From Thermothelomyces thermophilus ATCC 42464 (taxonomy: Eukaryota; Ascomycota; Sordariomycetes; Sordariales; Chaetomiaceae), in the NCBI RefSeq assembly GCF_000226095.1, contig NC_016473.1, positions 4,340,001-4,404,000 on the forward strand: DNA of 64,000 bases, written 5' to 3'. The notes below the pieces were generated by a model that worked only from the letters and a program-made list of their open reading frames with translations, had not been told where the DNA came from and did not search any database. Positions 9,597-22,700 of this stretch are shown in pieces. Within the stretch, counting starts at the first letter, position 1; the number at the start of each line of letters is the position of its first letter. A program made the position numbers and the translations under genes.

Positions 9597-10206
9597 CTTT
9601 GACGGTCGGGATGTGGCAGATAATTAGCGAATCCGCGATTATGCTTACTGCCCATATATATGTAAATCCATGCACGTCCACGCATGTACATGCATACTTA
9701 TATCATACTTATATATATATATATATATCTAGGTATATTCACGTACAGTACGTAGGTACTCACACTAGTATGTATGCACTTTCGCGTTCTTTGGCTGTCG
9801 GTTTGCTCTCTAAGTTAGGTATTCCAGATCTAACAAATATCCGAGACAAGGTCCATCCCCCCCTCCCAAGACTTACACTATCCACTTCTCCGCACGAACA
9901 CACTACTGTAATACAGTGAAAACACGACCGCATCGGGAACGGGACGAACATGCAGCGGAGAATTACCCCAACAGCCCGATCGGGACCAGAGGCCGAGGAA
10001 CACCAAAGCACCTCGGAAAGCCGCCGGGAGTGGGACTTTGATAATAATTACGATGCAAACTTAGAAAGAATCAACTGAGAGAATCAACTGAGGGAATCAA
10101 CTCAGGGAACCTTCATTATCGCTTGATCGACTCGATACTTTCTTTCCACTGCCACGAACTCTCTTTCTCCATCCCAACCTGGAGCTTTCTCTCTCTCTCT
10201 CGCGCA
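9597..10206 (+). other. Intergenic region between SDR and AMACR-like gene
   Basis: Contains the SDR 3' UTR and the AMACR-like promoter. A (TA)n run lies at about 9710..9729 and GTAC/GTACGTAG motifs at about 9743-9755. A triple 13-bp repeat (separate entry) and a CT-rich tract just before the ATG (about 10187-10202) complete it. No gene is seen. Confidence 0.6.
10067..10105 (+). repeat. Three tandem 13-bp repeats in AMACR-like promoter
   Basis: AGAATCAACTGAG is repeated exactly at 10067..10079 and 10080..10092, with a third copy GGAATCAACTCAG at 10093..10105. The array ends 101 bp before the start codon. A short, head-to-tail promoter array such as this is a candidate multimeric transcription factor site. 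Confidence 0.9.
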
Positions 10207-11564
10207 ATGTCCGGGCAACCTCCCCTGCAGGGCATCCGAGTCATTGAATTTGCCGGCTTGGCCCCTGGTAAGGGACTCTGCCTCCCTCCTCCCCCCCCCC
10301 CAACCTTTTTCCTCTTCTTCTCTTTTTTTTTCTTCTTTCCTTTCAATTATAGAACAAGGAGTTGCCAAAAAAAAGAACAAAAGAAAAAAAAGTCCGCTAA
10401 CCAACCGCCGCTCTAGGCCCTTTCGCCGGCCTGATGCTGGCCGACGCGGGCGCCTCGGTCCTGCGCATCGACCGGCCCTCGTCGTCGTCGGGCGCGCCGG
10501 CGCCTCCGGCGGACGACCTGCTGACGCGGCACAAGAGGTCGGTGGCGGTCGACCTCAAGAACCGGCGGGGCGCGGCGCTGGTGCGGGCGCTGGCAACGCG
10601 GGCCGACGTGCTCATCGACCCGTTCCGCCCCGGCGTGCTCGAGGCGCTGTCGCTGGGGCCGGCCGAGCTGCTGCGGCGGAACCCGCGGCTGGTGTACGCC
10701 CGGCTGACGGGCTTCCGGCGCGACGGCCGCTTCGCCGCCATGGCGGGCCACGACATCAACTACCTCGCCGTCTCCGGCGTGCTCGCCCTGCTCGGCCGCC
10801 GCGGCGCCCCGCCCACCCCGCCCGCCAACCTGCTCGGCGACTTCGCCGCCGGCGGCGCCATGCTCGTCCACGCCGTCCTCATGGCCCTGCTCGCCCGCGA
10901 GCGCACCGGCCGCGGCCAGGTCGTCGAGGCCAACATGGTCGACGGCGCCTCGTACCTGGCCAGCTTCGCCCGCTTCGCCCGCCGCACCCCGGTCTGGGAC
11001 CGCCCCCGGGGCGAGAACCTGCTCGACTCGGGCTGCCCCTTCTACGACTGCTACGAGACGGCCGACGGCCGCTGGGTCGCCGTCGGCGCGCTCGAGGACC
11101 GCTTCTTCGCCCGCCTCGTCGCCGGCCTCGGCCTGCAGGGGCAAGGCTGGGAGCGGGGGAGGCGGCACGACCGCGCCCAGTGGCCCGAGCTGCGCCGGCT
11201 CATGGCCGAGGCCTTCCGGTCCAGGACGAGGGCCGAGTGGGAGCGCGTGTTTGTGGGCACCGACGCGTGCTGCACGCCCGTCTACGACTACGGCGAGCTG
11301 GAAGAGGACCGCGAGGGGAAGGAGGGCGACCAGAGACCGGCCGTCACCCTCAGGGACACGCCCTTGCTGGCCGTCAGGAGGGATGCCCGCGACGCCAGCC
11401 ACGGGCAGGGGCCCGGCGTGGACGGGGAGGGCTATGCCGGCCGTCGTCTCGAGCCGGGCTGCGGGGCGGAGGAGACGCTCAAGGAGTGGCTCGGCTGGTC
11501 GAGGGGCGACCAGTTTGAAGTCGAGGCGGGCGGTTTGGTGCTCAAGGACAAAGCTCAGCTGTGA
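10207..11564 (+). CDS. Family III CoA-transferase / alpha-methylacyl-CoA racemase-like
   Basis: CaiB/BaiF-fold enzyme. The closest functional group by motif is alpha-methylacyl-CoA racemase, which epimerises 2-methyl-branched acyl-CoAs for beta-oxidation. Exons 10207..10267 and 10417..11564 give 402 residues. Family marks: GIRVIEFAGLAPGPFAGLMLADAGA split over the intron; DVLIDPFRPGVLEALSLGP; the GHDINYLAVSGVL block with the typical GHD-N-Y pattern; NLLGDFAAGG; and GRGQVVEANMVDGASYL. The C-terminus AQL loosely resembles a permissive peroxisomal PTS1, which would suit branched-chain oxidation, but it is not SKL and this is inference. The intron (10268..10416) holds C, T and A runs. The N-terminal motif read across the splice makes the start secure. 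Transferase versus racemase activity is not settled by sequence alone. Confidence 0.9.
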
Positions 11565-13407
11565 CGAGCGAGCGAGCGCCCGGGAGTGACGGAGAGCTAC
11601 GGAATAGGTAACTGTGGCCCCTCGAAGCAACCTTCACCGGCGAAACGGGCGTAATCCTCCTTTTTTTTTTTAATGTCTGAATCTGACATCGTCAAACGAA
11701 TGACCAACATTATTATTTGTCAGTTAACTTTAACTGTATATAAATCATCCTGCAGAAAAGACCCGTGCCCCCTCTCTCGTCTCGCGATCCAATTCCTGGC
11801 CGTCCTTGCGGGCGAGTTCCGGGCCCGGGGGCCGCGTACACGTATATGACCTGAACTGACCCAGGGATCAGCTCTTGCCCTGGAAACTCTCTCTCTCTCT
11901 CACACACACCCTCAAGCATCGTCATCCAAACTATGCCATGCCGGGCTAGGCGGTGGATTGGGCGGAGGTGCCGGTGATTGATCTCGCGAGCTGTGCGCCA
12001 TAGAAGGACACGCACGATGGGGTGAGCGTGGCTCTTCGCGGGGCCGGAGGTCTAAGGGCATTGGAGAGGATTGGGAGAATATCAGGAGTCAATTCTTTCT
12101 GGTCCCTGTATGTAGTAGAAGAGGTGGTGAAATGACTACGACGACTTTTGGAGAAACAGAAAAGAATAGGAAAAAGAAAAAAAAAGAGGAAAGAAATAAA
12201 AAGAGAAGAATATGTCTCCCCTTCTCTCCTCTAGGAAGTCCCTCCACCCCTTGAATTCAGCTCCCGCCCATCTCCATGTGCGCGCCGGAGAAGTCTCGAA
12301 CCGGACTTCCCCCCTCTCCTTCCGAGGCTCGCTAGGCCACCGGTAGCCGAACGTGAACGCACTTGCTTCTTTCACCAGCACCATCACCATCACCACCATC
12401 ACCACCACCACCATTCACTGCACTACCATGCGTGTGAGAAGAATAAGAAGATAACAAAAACATGATCATCCCCCGGCGCGAACGTCATGGCCGAGTCTGA
12501 AATTGCATTTCGCGGCCGAAACCCCACCATTCATTCCCTTGAGAGAGGTAACACAACATACATGCATGCATACATACATACATACATAGTTCCGTACCTA
12601 CATGAAATCCAAAAAAGTCAGGTTGGCTATGTTACAAGCAGACGGTGAGAATTTAGACCCAACCAGACACTTCCCGCGGGCCTTGTTGGTCGGTTGGGGG
12701 GGGGGGGGGGAGCATGGAACCTGCTCGACAATTCGGGCCAGCCAGGCTCTTCGCAAACAAGGCCGCACGCTCTTCTGACCTTGGCCACATTGCAGGATGC
12801 CGCGCGGGTGGGGGATAAGCAATAGAGAAAAAAAAAAAAAATGAGGGGGGGAGGGCATTGAGATGATGGATGCACCGACCTTCGAGGCTGTTTGCCCTAC
12901 AACTTTGATTCGACGGCCACCAACTAACGAGGAGAGGACACAACAGTTTTCATGATCTACCGATGGTATCGAATAAGAAACTAGGAGCCAGCAGACATAA
13001 ATAACACTCGTTCTACAACAGGACCAATCCTCCAATGCTCCAACCCCAGTCCACCACCTACATCACCACCGCCACCACCACCATCAGCGTTTCCTCCACC
13101 TCCACCTCCACCCCATCACTTCCCACTTCAAGACGGGAGTTTGCTGAGCGGAAACGTCGCACTCCTTCACCACCCCCGGCTCGTCTCGTCGTATTTCGTC
13201 TTCGTTCATTAAGACCTAATCGTCACCCCTGCTCCACCCTACAAGATTCGGGACCATCCAGAACCACAAGCGGCTCCTTCTCCCCTCCCCTCCCGCTCCC
13301 GCTCCGTTCAATACTCCGTATTCTCCGATGATACCACTCACACATCAGCCTCCTCCATCACCTTCCACCAAAGCGATAAGAGGGCAAATCGGTTCCGGGC
13401 CGTCACA
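11565..13407. other. Convergent intergenic region, AMACR-like / VPS1
   Basis: About 1.8 kb between two 3' ends, with no supported gene. It contains a CT/CA tract at about 11888-11910, a CAC/CAT run at about 12377-12415, (CATA)n at 12557..12588, a run of 15 G at 12696..12710 and an A run near 12827-12841. ORFs here are low-complexity and not believable. Confidence 0.6.
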
Positions 13408-15958
13408 TCACTGCACCTGGCTGACAATCTCGCTCGCGCGAGTCAGCGACTCCACCATCTGCTGGCATTCTTTCCTGCGACGGACGGTGTATTCGCTCTC
13501 CTTGAGCAAGTCGTCCAGCTCGCTCTGGCGGTACATGTTCTCGAGCAGTTCCTTTTGCATTTCCTCTTTTGTGTAGCTGCAGCAGCGTTAGAGACCCCAA
13601 CAGTCAGCATTGAATGACAGAAACGGATAGCAAAAGGAAAAGGCAGGGAGAAGAGAGAGAGGGAAAAGGAGGAGGAGGCGGGATAGAGAGGAAAAGGGAC
13701 GAAACATACGTGACCAGATTCAGCATGATCGCCTTAGGAACCATATCGATCATGGTGCGCTTGACAATGTTGTAGTAGGACGAGATGAGCAGTTCTGCAG
13801 AGTTGCGCCGTCAGCAATCTTCCGTCCTTTCTGTTCACTTTTCTTTTCTAAACCGGGATCCTCATATATATCTCGGGTACGTGTACGTACTGATAACTTC
13901 GACCTCAATGCCCTCCCTTTCCGAGAGCGTACCCGAGGCCTTGAGCGTCGGCGGGGGCGGCTCCATGGCGGCGGCCTTCTTCTTGTTCTTTGCAGCAAAG
14001 AAGCTACCAAAGAAGCCCGTGTTAGACGACTCGCCGTCGCCACCCAGCGTCGGGCTGCCGGCCCGCGCAGGCGTCGAGGCCAGGGGCTTGCCCGTCTTGG
14101 GGTCAACCTGCACTGGTCGTTGTTGGTTGTGCCTCTCGTTGACGATCGCCATGGCGCGATGGCCGTTTAGGAAATCAGGATGCGCCGTGTTGATGTAACA
14201 CGCCTCCATCGCCACGAGATCGCGCACCAGCTTGTTCGTCGGCTCCATGGCCTTCTTGAAGAAGTTGATGACCACGGCGTGGATCTTCTCCTTGAGCTGC
14301 GGGTACCGCCGGTACATCTGCTTGCTGAGAAGCTGGGTGAGGATGCGCACCAGCTCGTCATACACCAGCGACGCGCACTTCAGGCTCGGCTCCTCCATCC
14401 GCTTGATCTGCTGCTTGACAATCAGCTCAAAGGCGGTCGTGCCGACGAACAGGGCGGGCGAGGAGCCGGACGAGTTGTAGAGGATGGTGCGGATATCGAC
14501 GTCCTTGACCTGGTCGAAGGGATCCAGGGCCTTGACGCCGTTCGAGTACAGCTCGTGGAAGACGAAGCTGATACGGGCACCGCCGGAGAGCTCCGTGCTC
14601 GACAGCTCCGTGTTGTTGCCATCCAGCACGGTGCGCCACTCGTTGGTGAACTCGGTGATGATGTTGAGCACAATGTTGGCGCTATTTCCGAGCATAGACG
14701 GTCCCAGAGCTTCGAGCTCCTGCGTGTACTTTTGTAGCGAGCTGGAGATGCGAGCCTTGATGTCCGGCAGGGTCTGCTTGATGTGCATCATGAGGAGGAA
14801 GTTGAGCTTGCGCGCGAGGTAGGGAGTTCCGCAGTAGGAGCTCTTGTTCCGGTACGCCTTGTGGTTCTCGAAGAAGTTCTTCTCGGCCTCGAGCGCAGCG
14901 TTGATGGGCTTCTTGTTATCGATGTCCCTCTGCCCGCGATTCACCACCGGAACGTAACCCAGCCGCAGGGGGATGACGCGCCCGGCCAGGATCTCCACCA
15001 CGTCGGTGCCCTCGTCCATCAGGTCGACCTTGGTGAGCACGCCGATGGTCCGCTGGCCTTCGGGATCTACCTCCCTGGCCAGCTTCAGGCCGTCCGAGTT
15101 CGCCAGGTCAATGTTGGCTGCCGTGACGGCGAGGATGATGGCGTTCGGTTTTTGAATATACTTGAGGATCATGTCGCGGATCTGCCTCTCGATATCCCGC
15201 GGCTGATCGCCGACGGGCACTCGCGTGAGGCCGGGAAGATCGACTAGCGTGAGGTTAAGGACATTGGGGGAGTAGATGCGCAGGTTGATGGGCGCGGGCG
15301 AGATGCCGGCATTCCTGCCAACCTTGGCCTCGGTTTCCCTGCTGATCTCATCGCGAATCTTGTTGAAGTCGTAGAACTTCTGGCCAGGGACGTGCAGGAA
15401 CTCGCCCCATTCCTCGGTATTCGCGAGCTTATCGGTCGAGTCTGTAATCTCCTTGTCGAGCCCATTCGACTGGGCCTGGCTCGGGCGGTTGATGAGTTGG
15501 AGAACGAGGGGCCGGCGAGTGACAATGCCGGAACCGCGGGGTAGGCTATTCGCGAGTAGTGCACGTTAGTCGGTGAAGAAGGGCACCCACCGTGGGCCAC
15601 CTGCGTGGGCAAGGGGGGATCGCCGAAACGGGGGAGTGGAGGAGGGGAAGAAAGGAGGGGGGGGGTTGGTAATGGGGGGCTCACAAGTCACGGCCGACGA
15701 TGTTTTCTAGTACTGAGCTCTTGCCACTAGACTGGCTGCCGACGACGACTATTTGCGGCAGATCAATCGGGTTGTTGACGCCAACGGTGGAGAAGACGTC
15801 TTGGAGTTTGTTGACGAGCCTGTGTGGGGCACTCGTCAGTGCCTGACGGGAAAACAGGCCCCCGAGGGGGTCAATGAGCGTTGGTGAGAAGCGTACTTGA
15901 TCAGGCCCGGGTCGGAAATGCCACCAGTCGTGGCGATCGTGGTGGCGTCAACCGTCAT
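13408..15958 (-). CDS. VPS1: Dynamin-like GTPase Vps1
   Basis: Large GTPase that assembles on membranes to drive vesicle scission in Golgi-to-vacuole traffic and peroxisome and vacuole fission. Exons in minus order: 15958..15897, 15819..15685, 15545..13891, 13794..13710 and 13576..13408. They total 2106 nt, 701 residues, close to yeast Vps1 (704). The P-loop GSQSSGKSS is at residues 48-56, split from [13 protein letters not shown] by intron 2. Switch-2 DLPG is in [19 protein letters not shown], and the G4 motif is in [11 protein letters not shown]. The middle/stalk region follows. A Gly/Pro/Lys-rich insert (about residues 555-600) replaces a PH domain, and the GTPase effector domain occupies exons 4-5 to the end (EIVSQVQ). 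No PH or proline-rich domain, as expected for Vps1 rather than classical dynamin. All splice sites are GT-AG. Dnm1 was considered, but the length and N-terminus fit Vps1 better. Confidence 0.95.
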
Positions 15959-17168
15959 GTTGGCGCGATACGATGGCAGAGGATGCGGCTGCGAGGAGTT
16001 GGTGGAAGCAGGCCCGGAAGGGAAGCCCAGGGGAGAGAGCGAGGCAAGGGTTCAACGGCGCTGATGCAAAAAGTTGAAGTGCAGCAGGGAAGACGGTCCG
16101 CAAATCTGCGTGTAAAGTCCTGAGAGCACGTAGCTTTATCAGATCTGCCTCGACACTCCGGCTCTGACGCAAAAGGGCCGCGTTGCGTCTCTGCGTGGCT
16201 GCTTGGATGAGATGGCGGGACTCGTTGGTTGATGGTTTGGCTCTCGCAGCAAGCACCAGACCGTTTCGGGAGTCGACTTACGTAGTAGGTAGGGATCCAC
16301 CCGTCGCAGCCTCCGCCAGCCTTGCATTAACTAACTACAACCCAAGTGCCTTCCTTATCAGCGTGTGGAAGCACGTGAGCCCCGCTGCAGTACTGTATAG
16401 AGGGTTAGGGTATTCCATGTGCATATCCCAAAAGACCTTTTGGGAGTTGACATCGATTGTTTTTTGGCTGCCCATCAAGCCCAGGAAAGTATGAGTGGGC
16501 AGTATGAGTGGGCTTCCCGTCCCCACGTCATCCAGCTAAGCTCATGCCGACACGATGTGCGCGGCTCGACCCCGGATCAGGGTCAAGGGCACCGTCTACT
16601 GCTTGTTCTAGGAGTCTGAGCCTGCAAAGCCACTGCATCCATTTGGGTTACCCTCTGCTCGCCTCTTCTTTCCTTCTTCCCTCCTCCTCTAAGATCCAAC
16701 TATGTCTTCCGCATCTATAAGGTACCGTTTTCCCGGAGTCTTGAATGGAGTTCCTAGAATAGCAACACGGACACAAGCATTGCCGCCGCCCACTTCCCAT
16801 CAAGCCCAGCACGCTGTTTCCCAGGCCCGGTGTTCCGTCATCACATCATCTGCCTGTCCCTTGCATATCGTAGCCTATTATGCACGGTGAATTTCGAAGT
16901 CAAACCATCGGATATAAGAGAGAGAGAGAGAGGACTTGCAAGAAAGATGGAGCGTTACTTCATGAAGCATATCCATTGGCGAAAGAAAACGAAAAAGAAA
17001 CAATGCGTCGTCCCTGCCACATACTTATATCTCCCATGTTCGCCGCCCCCATGCTGTGTCCCGTACTCCAAATGATCCCGTTGGAGAAGCGAAAGTCAAG
17101 GTGAAAAAGAGCCGCCCCTTATGAACCATCTCGTCTGCATGCGCGCGTGCGACCGGGCCAGCGTCGCG
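15959..17168 (-). other. Intergenic region between VPS1 and GID7
   Basis: Contains the VPS1 5' UTR and promoter, and the GID7 3' UTR. There is a CCTCCTCT-rich patch near 16660-16690 and a GAGAGA tract at about 16918-16932. ORFs on either strand are short and show no family features. No gene is seen. Confidence 0.55.
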
Positions 17169-19721
17169 TCAATGCCACATCTCTCCCGAGGCCATGCTAC
17201 CGTTACTAGCTCGGGCTGCGGTTCCGTTAGATTGTCGCGCTGCCGAAGCGAATGCCCTCGCTCGCTCCCTATTTGACCAACTAGACAGGATTGCACGGTT
17301 AGTGTTGCAGACTCGTCTGGCAAAACAACCTAGGATACTCACATCTTGACCCTGCCGTCGTCCCCGGCCGTGGCAAACATGCACGGGTCGGTCGGGTTCC
17401 AAGCAGCCGCGTTGCAACTTGTGTGATGCGCTTCGGCCTCTCGGACGAGGATGCCCGTCACCTTGTGCCAGATGAAGACGTGGCCATCTGCGATTTAGCC
17501 GATGTAAGCGCGCCGGTCGTCTCTTCGGACAGATTCACAATGAAAAGAAAAAAGAAAAAGAAAGTTCGTAAGGCCGCTCACCTTCGCTGCCGCTAATGAC
17601 AAAATTCTCGTTGGCGCCACCAAAGTCACTCCTAATGGTAAAATGTCCACCCTTATGGCCCGTGTACTTCTGCACCGTCTCACGCGTCTCCATGTCAAGC
17701 AAGATAGCCTCGTTGTCCGTCAGGTTGACGAGAAGGTGCCTTGAGTCTTGGCTTATGCTGACCGAGGTGGCCTTCAAGGTGTCCCTTGGGTCGAGTGTCA
17801 AGTCATACACATGTTCCCTGGTCGGAAGACTGTAGAAGTGAAGGGTGCACTGCTCATCCATGGCGACTAGCCAGCGCTGGTCTCGCGAGAGCGCAAGGTC
17901 CGCGGTCCGGTGCGTATTCGGCCAAGAATAGACGCAATCCCCGCGCAAGTTCCACATCTTCATCGACTGGCTCTTGTCGAAAGACCCGGTGATGAAAGCC
18001 TGGCCGTCGGCAACCCAGACGCAGCTGCTCACCGGCTCTTCAAACCCGCGGAGAACTCTCAAACACTCACCGGTCTCAACCTCGTCGTCAGCATCTACCA
18101 AAGAAGAACGCTTCGGCTTCGGGAGCCAGAACTCACCTCGGCGCTCCAGAGCTTCGCGGTGTGGTCCAGGCTGCAAGTGAGCAGGAACTTGCTGTCAGGG
18201 CTCCACGCGACGTTACCGACGCCAGCTTTCGGGTGCCCGTGGAGCTGGTGGAACAGGGTGAGGCGCTCGACGTCCCAGATGCAGACTGCCTCGTCCGTTC
18301 CACAAGTTGCCAGGCGCTTACCGTCTGGCGAGAAGCGAACCTGCCAGATTTCATCAAGTTTCTTGGATGACTCCGGGCCCGGGTGGGACAGCTCCACCAG
18401 GACCTCGGAGGGAAACCGACTTCTGTCGCAGCAGTGATCTACGCAGAGCGAAGGTTGAGCGTCGTTTGTGTGGTACCGGCACCTTTCCACCTGGCTGCGT
18501 TTCACATCGTCCAATAGCACAGCCAGCCGGCGTTCGGGGAGCATGACCGAGGGAGATATGGATTCTGCCAAAGCGCGTCAGTCATGGGGCACAAGGGGGG
18601 AGCATGCATGCCTGCAGGCGCAGAGAGGTGGACCGACCAGACAGCTCGGATAATAGCAATTGCCTCGATTGGCCGTTCGCGCCGTCCCAGTCCGCCCTAC
18701 TCCTGAGATCGTCGGCGTCCTGGCACATGAGGAGTCTCGATAGGAGGTTGAGCGTCGCGTGCTCCTGACACAAGGGCGTGAGCTCGTGCCGGAGCACAGC
18801 GAGCGCCCGGCCGGTCTCGCGCTGTTCCAGGAGCTCCAGGAACTTTTGCCTCCGCAGCCTGAATCTCATATCGTTGCGGTCAGCTCCGGGAGCCAGGACG
18901 AGCCCGCTCCCAGAGCCGTGGCCTGCCCCACGAGTGCCACCGCCACAGAGCAACTCCTCCGCCTTGGTCCAAGATCCGCCCAGCACGGCCTGCCGAAAGG
19001 CGACCACGTCCGGGCTCTCGACCTGGAATCCGCTCTCCTCGCCGACGCTGGCTGCCGCAGCATGATACCCCAAATCTCTCAGCGCCTGTATCAGGATGCG
19101 TGTGACCTCTTCCCGGCTATGGCCGTAATAACTCTCCTGCCGCAGGTCCGCAAGATCCCCGTTGGACCGGGCACTGCGCATGGCGTCGTCGTACGTCTTG
19201 TTCGTCGCGCCTGAACCCGCCGAGGGCTGATCCCGGGCGGCCCGATCCCCATTAGACACCGGTTGCGGGGCCCGGCCCGAGGGCCCTGCCTTGTCGAGCT
19301 CCGGCAACATGCTTCCGCGGCGCATTCGTTTCGGTGCCGACCGGGTGGCAGCGGCGTCTGATGTGCTGTAGAGGTGTGCTCCTCCCTCCCCTTCTTCCTC
19401 AAACTCGGGCCTCTGTCTCCTACCGAGAACCTGCGCCGAAGGATTAGAACCGGAGGACAGGGCCGCGGCTTGGGAGCTGGACTCCGAAGTCGTCGTGGAA
19501 GGAACTCCCTCCGAGGACGCCGGGCCTGATCTCTGGAGTGGAGGGAGTTGCACTGAAGCCGGAGGTTCGAGGGACGGAGGGGGGTTCGAAGATATCGGCA
19601 GCGGCGGGGAGGATGGACTGCCGGAGGCGGATGGGCTATAGATTGGGGCTTCGCTGGGGGTTCGTTCTGCCACGGCGATCAACTGCGGTTCTGCGGGACC
19701 GGCGTCCGTTCCCGCAGACAA
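17169..19721 (-). CDS. GID7: GID/CTLH ubiquitin ligase subunit Gid7 (WDR26-like)
   Basis: Scaffold and substrate-handling subunit of the GID (CTLH) E3 ligase, which in yeast degrades gluconeogenic enzymes when glucose returns. Exons in minus order: 19721..18638, 18564..18137, 18074..17582, 17487..17343 and 17280..17169, giving 753 residues. Residues 1-200 are Ser/Pro-rich and disordered, with a basic patch PKRMRRG near 130. LisH lies at about 203-235 (SREEVTRILIQALRDLGYHAA), then CTLH (GSWTKAEELL to about 310). WD40 repeats then run to near the end (for example IWQVRFSPDGKRLATCGTD, VGNVAWSPDSKFLLTCSLDHTAKLW and ACIL-type blades in exons 3-4). Intron 2 ends at GTTGAG, with branch CTGAC, joining WSAE to TGECL, as in family members. 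An alternative acceptor 20 nt earlier would break the frame. Domain order is diagnostic. Confidence 0.93.
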
Positions 19722-22700
19722 GAACGGGTAGTGGGCAAGGGATGAGACTCGTTTTGCAGAGAATAGCGGTTCGCTCAGTTAATTGAGTGTAGAGTTCTTA
19801 CACGCGGCGGTGATGAAAGCTTGGGGTGCAAGACGATCGGGAGAGAGCTGCAGGTCACTCGTGGACAGCTGGCAAGGGAACCAAACGACGGGAGCTCCCA
19901 ACAGGAGGTGCTGGCAGTGGCTGGGAGGTGCGAATGCGGTTGACCGCGGGGCTGATCAGCTGGGGACGTTGGGCTTGGTCTGGGCCGTGCGCACCAAATG
20001 CTGGGGTTGGCAATCGCACGTTTGCGGGTGACGGAATGGGAGGTTTGGGGGAGCAATGGGCGCCTTCCAGTTACACCTGCCTTACGTACATAGGTCGGAG
20101 GTGGAACCTCGATACGATAACTCTAGGTAGGTACGGAATGCCCCAATGGTCCTGCTCTCGAAAGGTACGCAGCCCCGGCCCGGGTTCCTTTTTGGGTAGA
20201 AGTCCATGGCAGTCAGAGAAGTATCGAACAGCCTACGCTACACTATCCTACATTCCCAAAAGTTGCAATTCACCTCACGATGAGGCAGATAGTTTGGCGA
20301 TAAATCTGATGACCGCCTCAGAGCGCCTATCGATTGACAAAGGGTGATTCGACACGGGCTAAAAACCCCGAAAAGGCGGAGGGGTCTCCATACTCGTACG
20401 GAAATGCGTCTTTAGAGTCTCGGGCGACTCGGCCGACTTGGGATTTCCCGGAACCCGACGCGTCCCGGAGAATCTCGTTGGGTAGGACCACTCTCCATCC
20501 TCGCTTCGTCGGCGCCTCCAGTCGGGCAAATGTCCAACCTGGGGGTTTCAACGCTTGACCTGCACACCGTGCCTGAGGACGGGTAATGTGCTGTTAAGCG
20601 GAAGTGTGCTGCAATAACCAGAACAGGGCAGCACTGGAACAATGGGAACACCCCCGCCGCCAACTCGAGCAGTATGTACGTACGGACGTATTGTACATAC
20701 ATACATACGTACATACTATAATACATCCATACACTGATCCGTACACAGAACAGCATGCAGCAAAGGGTCCATGGTGGAGAACGCGCTCACCAGATCCAGA
20801 GGAGACACACACCAGCTTCTGACGTGTCGCTACCGTACCCGAGTTCGAGCCAAACAGACCATGGTATCTTGCCATTTCCACAAATTAAGGCATCCAGGAC
20901 AGCTGCAAACCCGCCTCGCTGAGAGGCAACGTTGTGTGCAGGAACAGCGTCTCAGCGATGAAAGCGACCAGGTCTGGTTGCCGTTCACCTGACCTAAGCT
21001 GCCAAGGAATCTACAGCTATCTCCTACGAGTAACGGCAACGTAGGCACAGGCTGACCTGACGCCGGTAGGCTTACGCCTTTTCGTCAAGTCGAGCTTCTT
21101 CCACCGGAGGGTGCACCGGAGGGTGGCTTCATCAATGTGCAGACACATCAGGGAATGCGCACCCCCAAACGCGGTCATCGATAGCTGATGACAGTTACTT
21201 CTATGCTTGTATTACTCTGTGCGGGATCCCCTTTCCCTTTCGCCGGCCCGACATTACCCTTCCAGCATATGTACAACGCCCTCCCCATCCCGTCACGGAT
21301 TCGATCCGCCGAGGAATGGTCATGCTGCGTTCTCTTGTCGGCTCCTGGGGCTGCGCGAAAGTAGCACTGGTAACATGGCCAAAGTGCCGCCTTGAACATG
21401 AGCAGTTGCCTGTTGATGAATTTATGCCAGTTGCGGGGAGGTCGTCACGAAGCACGAAATGTCCCGATGGGCGAGCTTGCCCTTCTGTGCACATGTAACT
21501 GGTCGACGACTTACACATGAGCATAAGGTCCAAGGAAGCTAGGCAGCATCGGGGTTTAGAATCAGTCTTTGCCATCCTCCGCTACGGTCATTCTGGTAGT
21601 GCAAGGATGAGACTGACGGATGCTTGATTGAGTGTTATGCTGTCCATCAGCGTATGGTTTTAAGTGGTGGTCGGTCCGAGGGTCTTCCTCGACCTTCCTT
21701 TGCCGCGCAAGCATTGGGGCGGGCGGGGCTGGCATCCGTCGAGCGTTGAGCCGCCCTTACATGCTCACTGTTGTAATCCGCGGAGTCCAGGAAAGAAAGG
21801 TTCGGTGCGTGCCTCGGCCAAGCTAGGCTCCTGTTGTTACACAGCACTTCTATCATCCCAGTCCGGGTTCACCCGTTGATGACTGACTGGCATTGGCGGT
21901 TGGAGTAAGTTCCTGCCCCGACTTCCCTCATGATCACTAGCTCACATTCTCAAGTACAAAGTACTCTACGCGATGATTCCAGCTTTCAATGCTCGTCATG
22001 AAAACCTCACCCCGCCTCGGTCGTGCTTCAGAACCCCCCGAGGCCGCCCCGTTGCCCATATACTCCAGAAATGCTACACCTTTCATTGCCATATCAACGT
22101 GTAATGCACCTCGAAGAGAACCATCCTAGATCAGCTGTTGCCGCGATAGCGTTCCTCAGAGTATCGCCCACTGAATGGGCATGGAGGCGCCTCTATCGCA
22201 TTGGAGTCTCACACCACCCATCAAGCTTTGCGGGTGAGCGAAGGAGAGGTGCTTGAGGCTCGATGCGATCTGTTTACCTTGTTTTTGGCGAGCTTTCTCT
22301 CCCCGCGCAACCCATGGCTAATCTGCTCTACAGGCTGCTATTCCTCTCTCTCTCTCTTTCTCTCTCTCGTTAGCTGTTGTAAAGTCTCGTCAGCAAATGT
22401 CCGACTCGTTCACAACAAGTTCCTCTGTTCCATTGAGGAATAGAAAAGGGGTGTTGCCGGATGCCGCAGCAAACACTTGCGGTATTGAACAATTCGAGAT
22501 CACATTTGCTGCATCTGCCGCGGATGGACTAACGGTGCTCCCCTCGCTACCACCAGTTAAATCAGTCCCAGGAGACTTGGGGTTCCTAGACTCCTCTAGA
22601 GCTGAGGAGGAAGGTCTATCAGAAACAGCCTCTGCGAGGGAGCCTATCTACCTCAGCGACTTCGTTTTCCAGGGACATAGGACGCCTTCATCGCGTCCCC

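Noticed and set aside
10413-11630. Minus-strand ORF of 405 codons
   Set aside because: Antisense shadow of the CoA-transferase gene with no domain of its own.
12377-12415. CAC/CAT run that reads as poly-His or poly-Val/Met
   Set aside because: Simple repeat in noncoding DNA with no supporting gene structure.
16400-16412. GGGTTAGGG, telomere-like
   Set aside because: Only a single interrupted copy in an intergenic region; no array.
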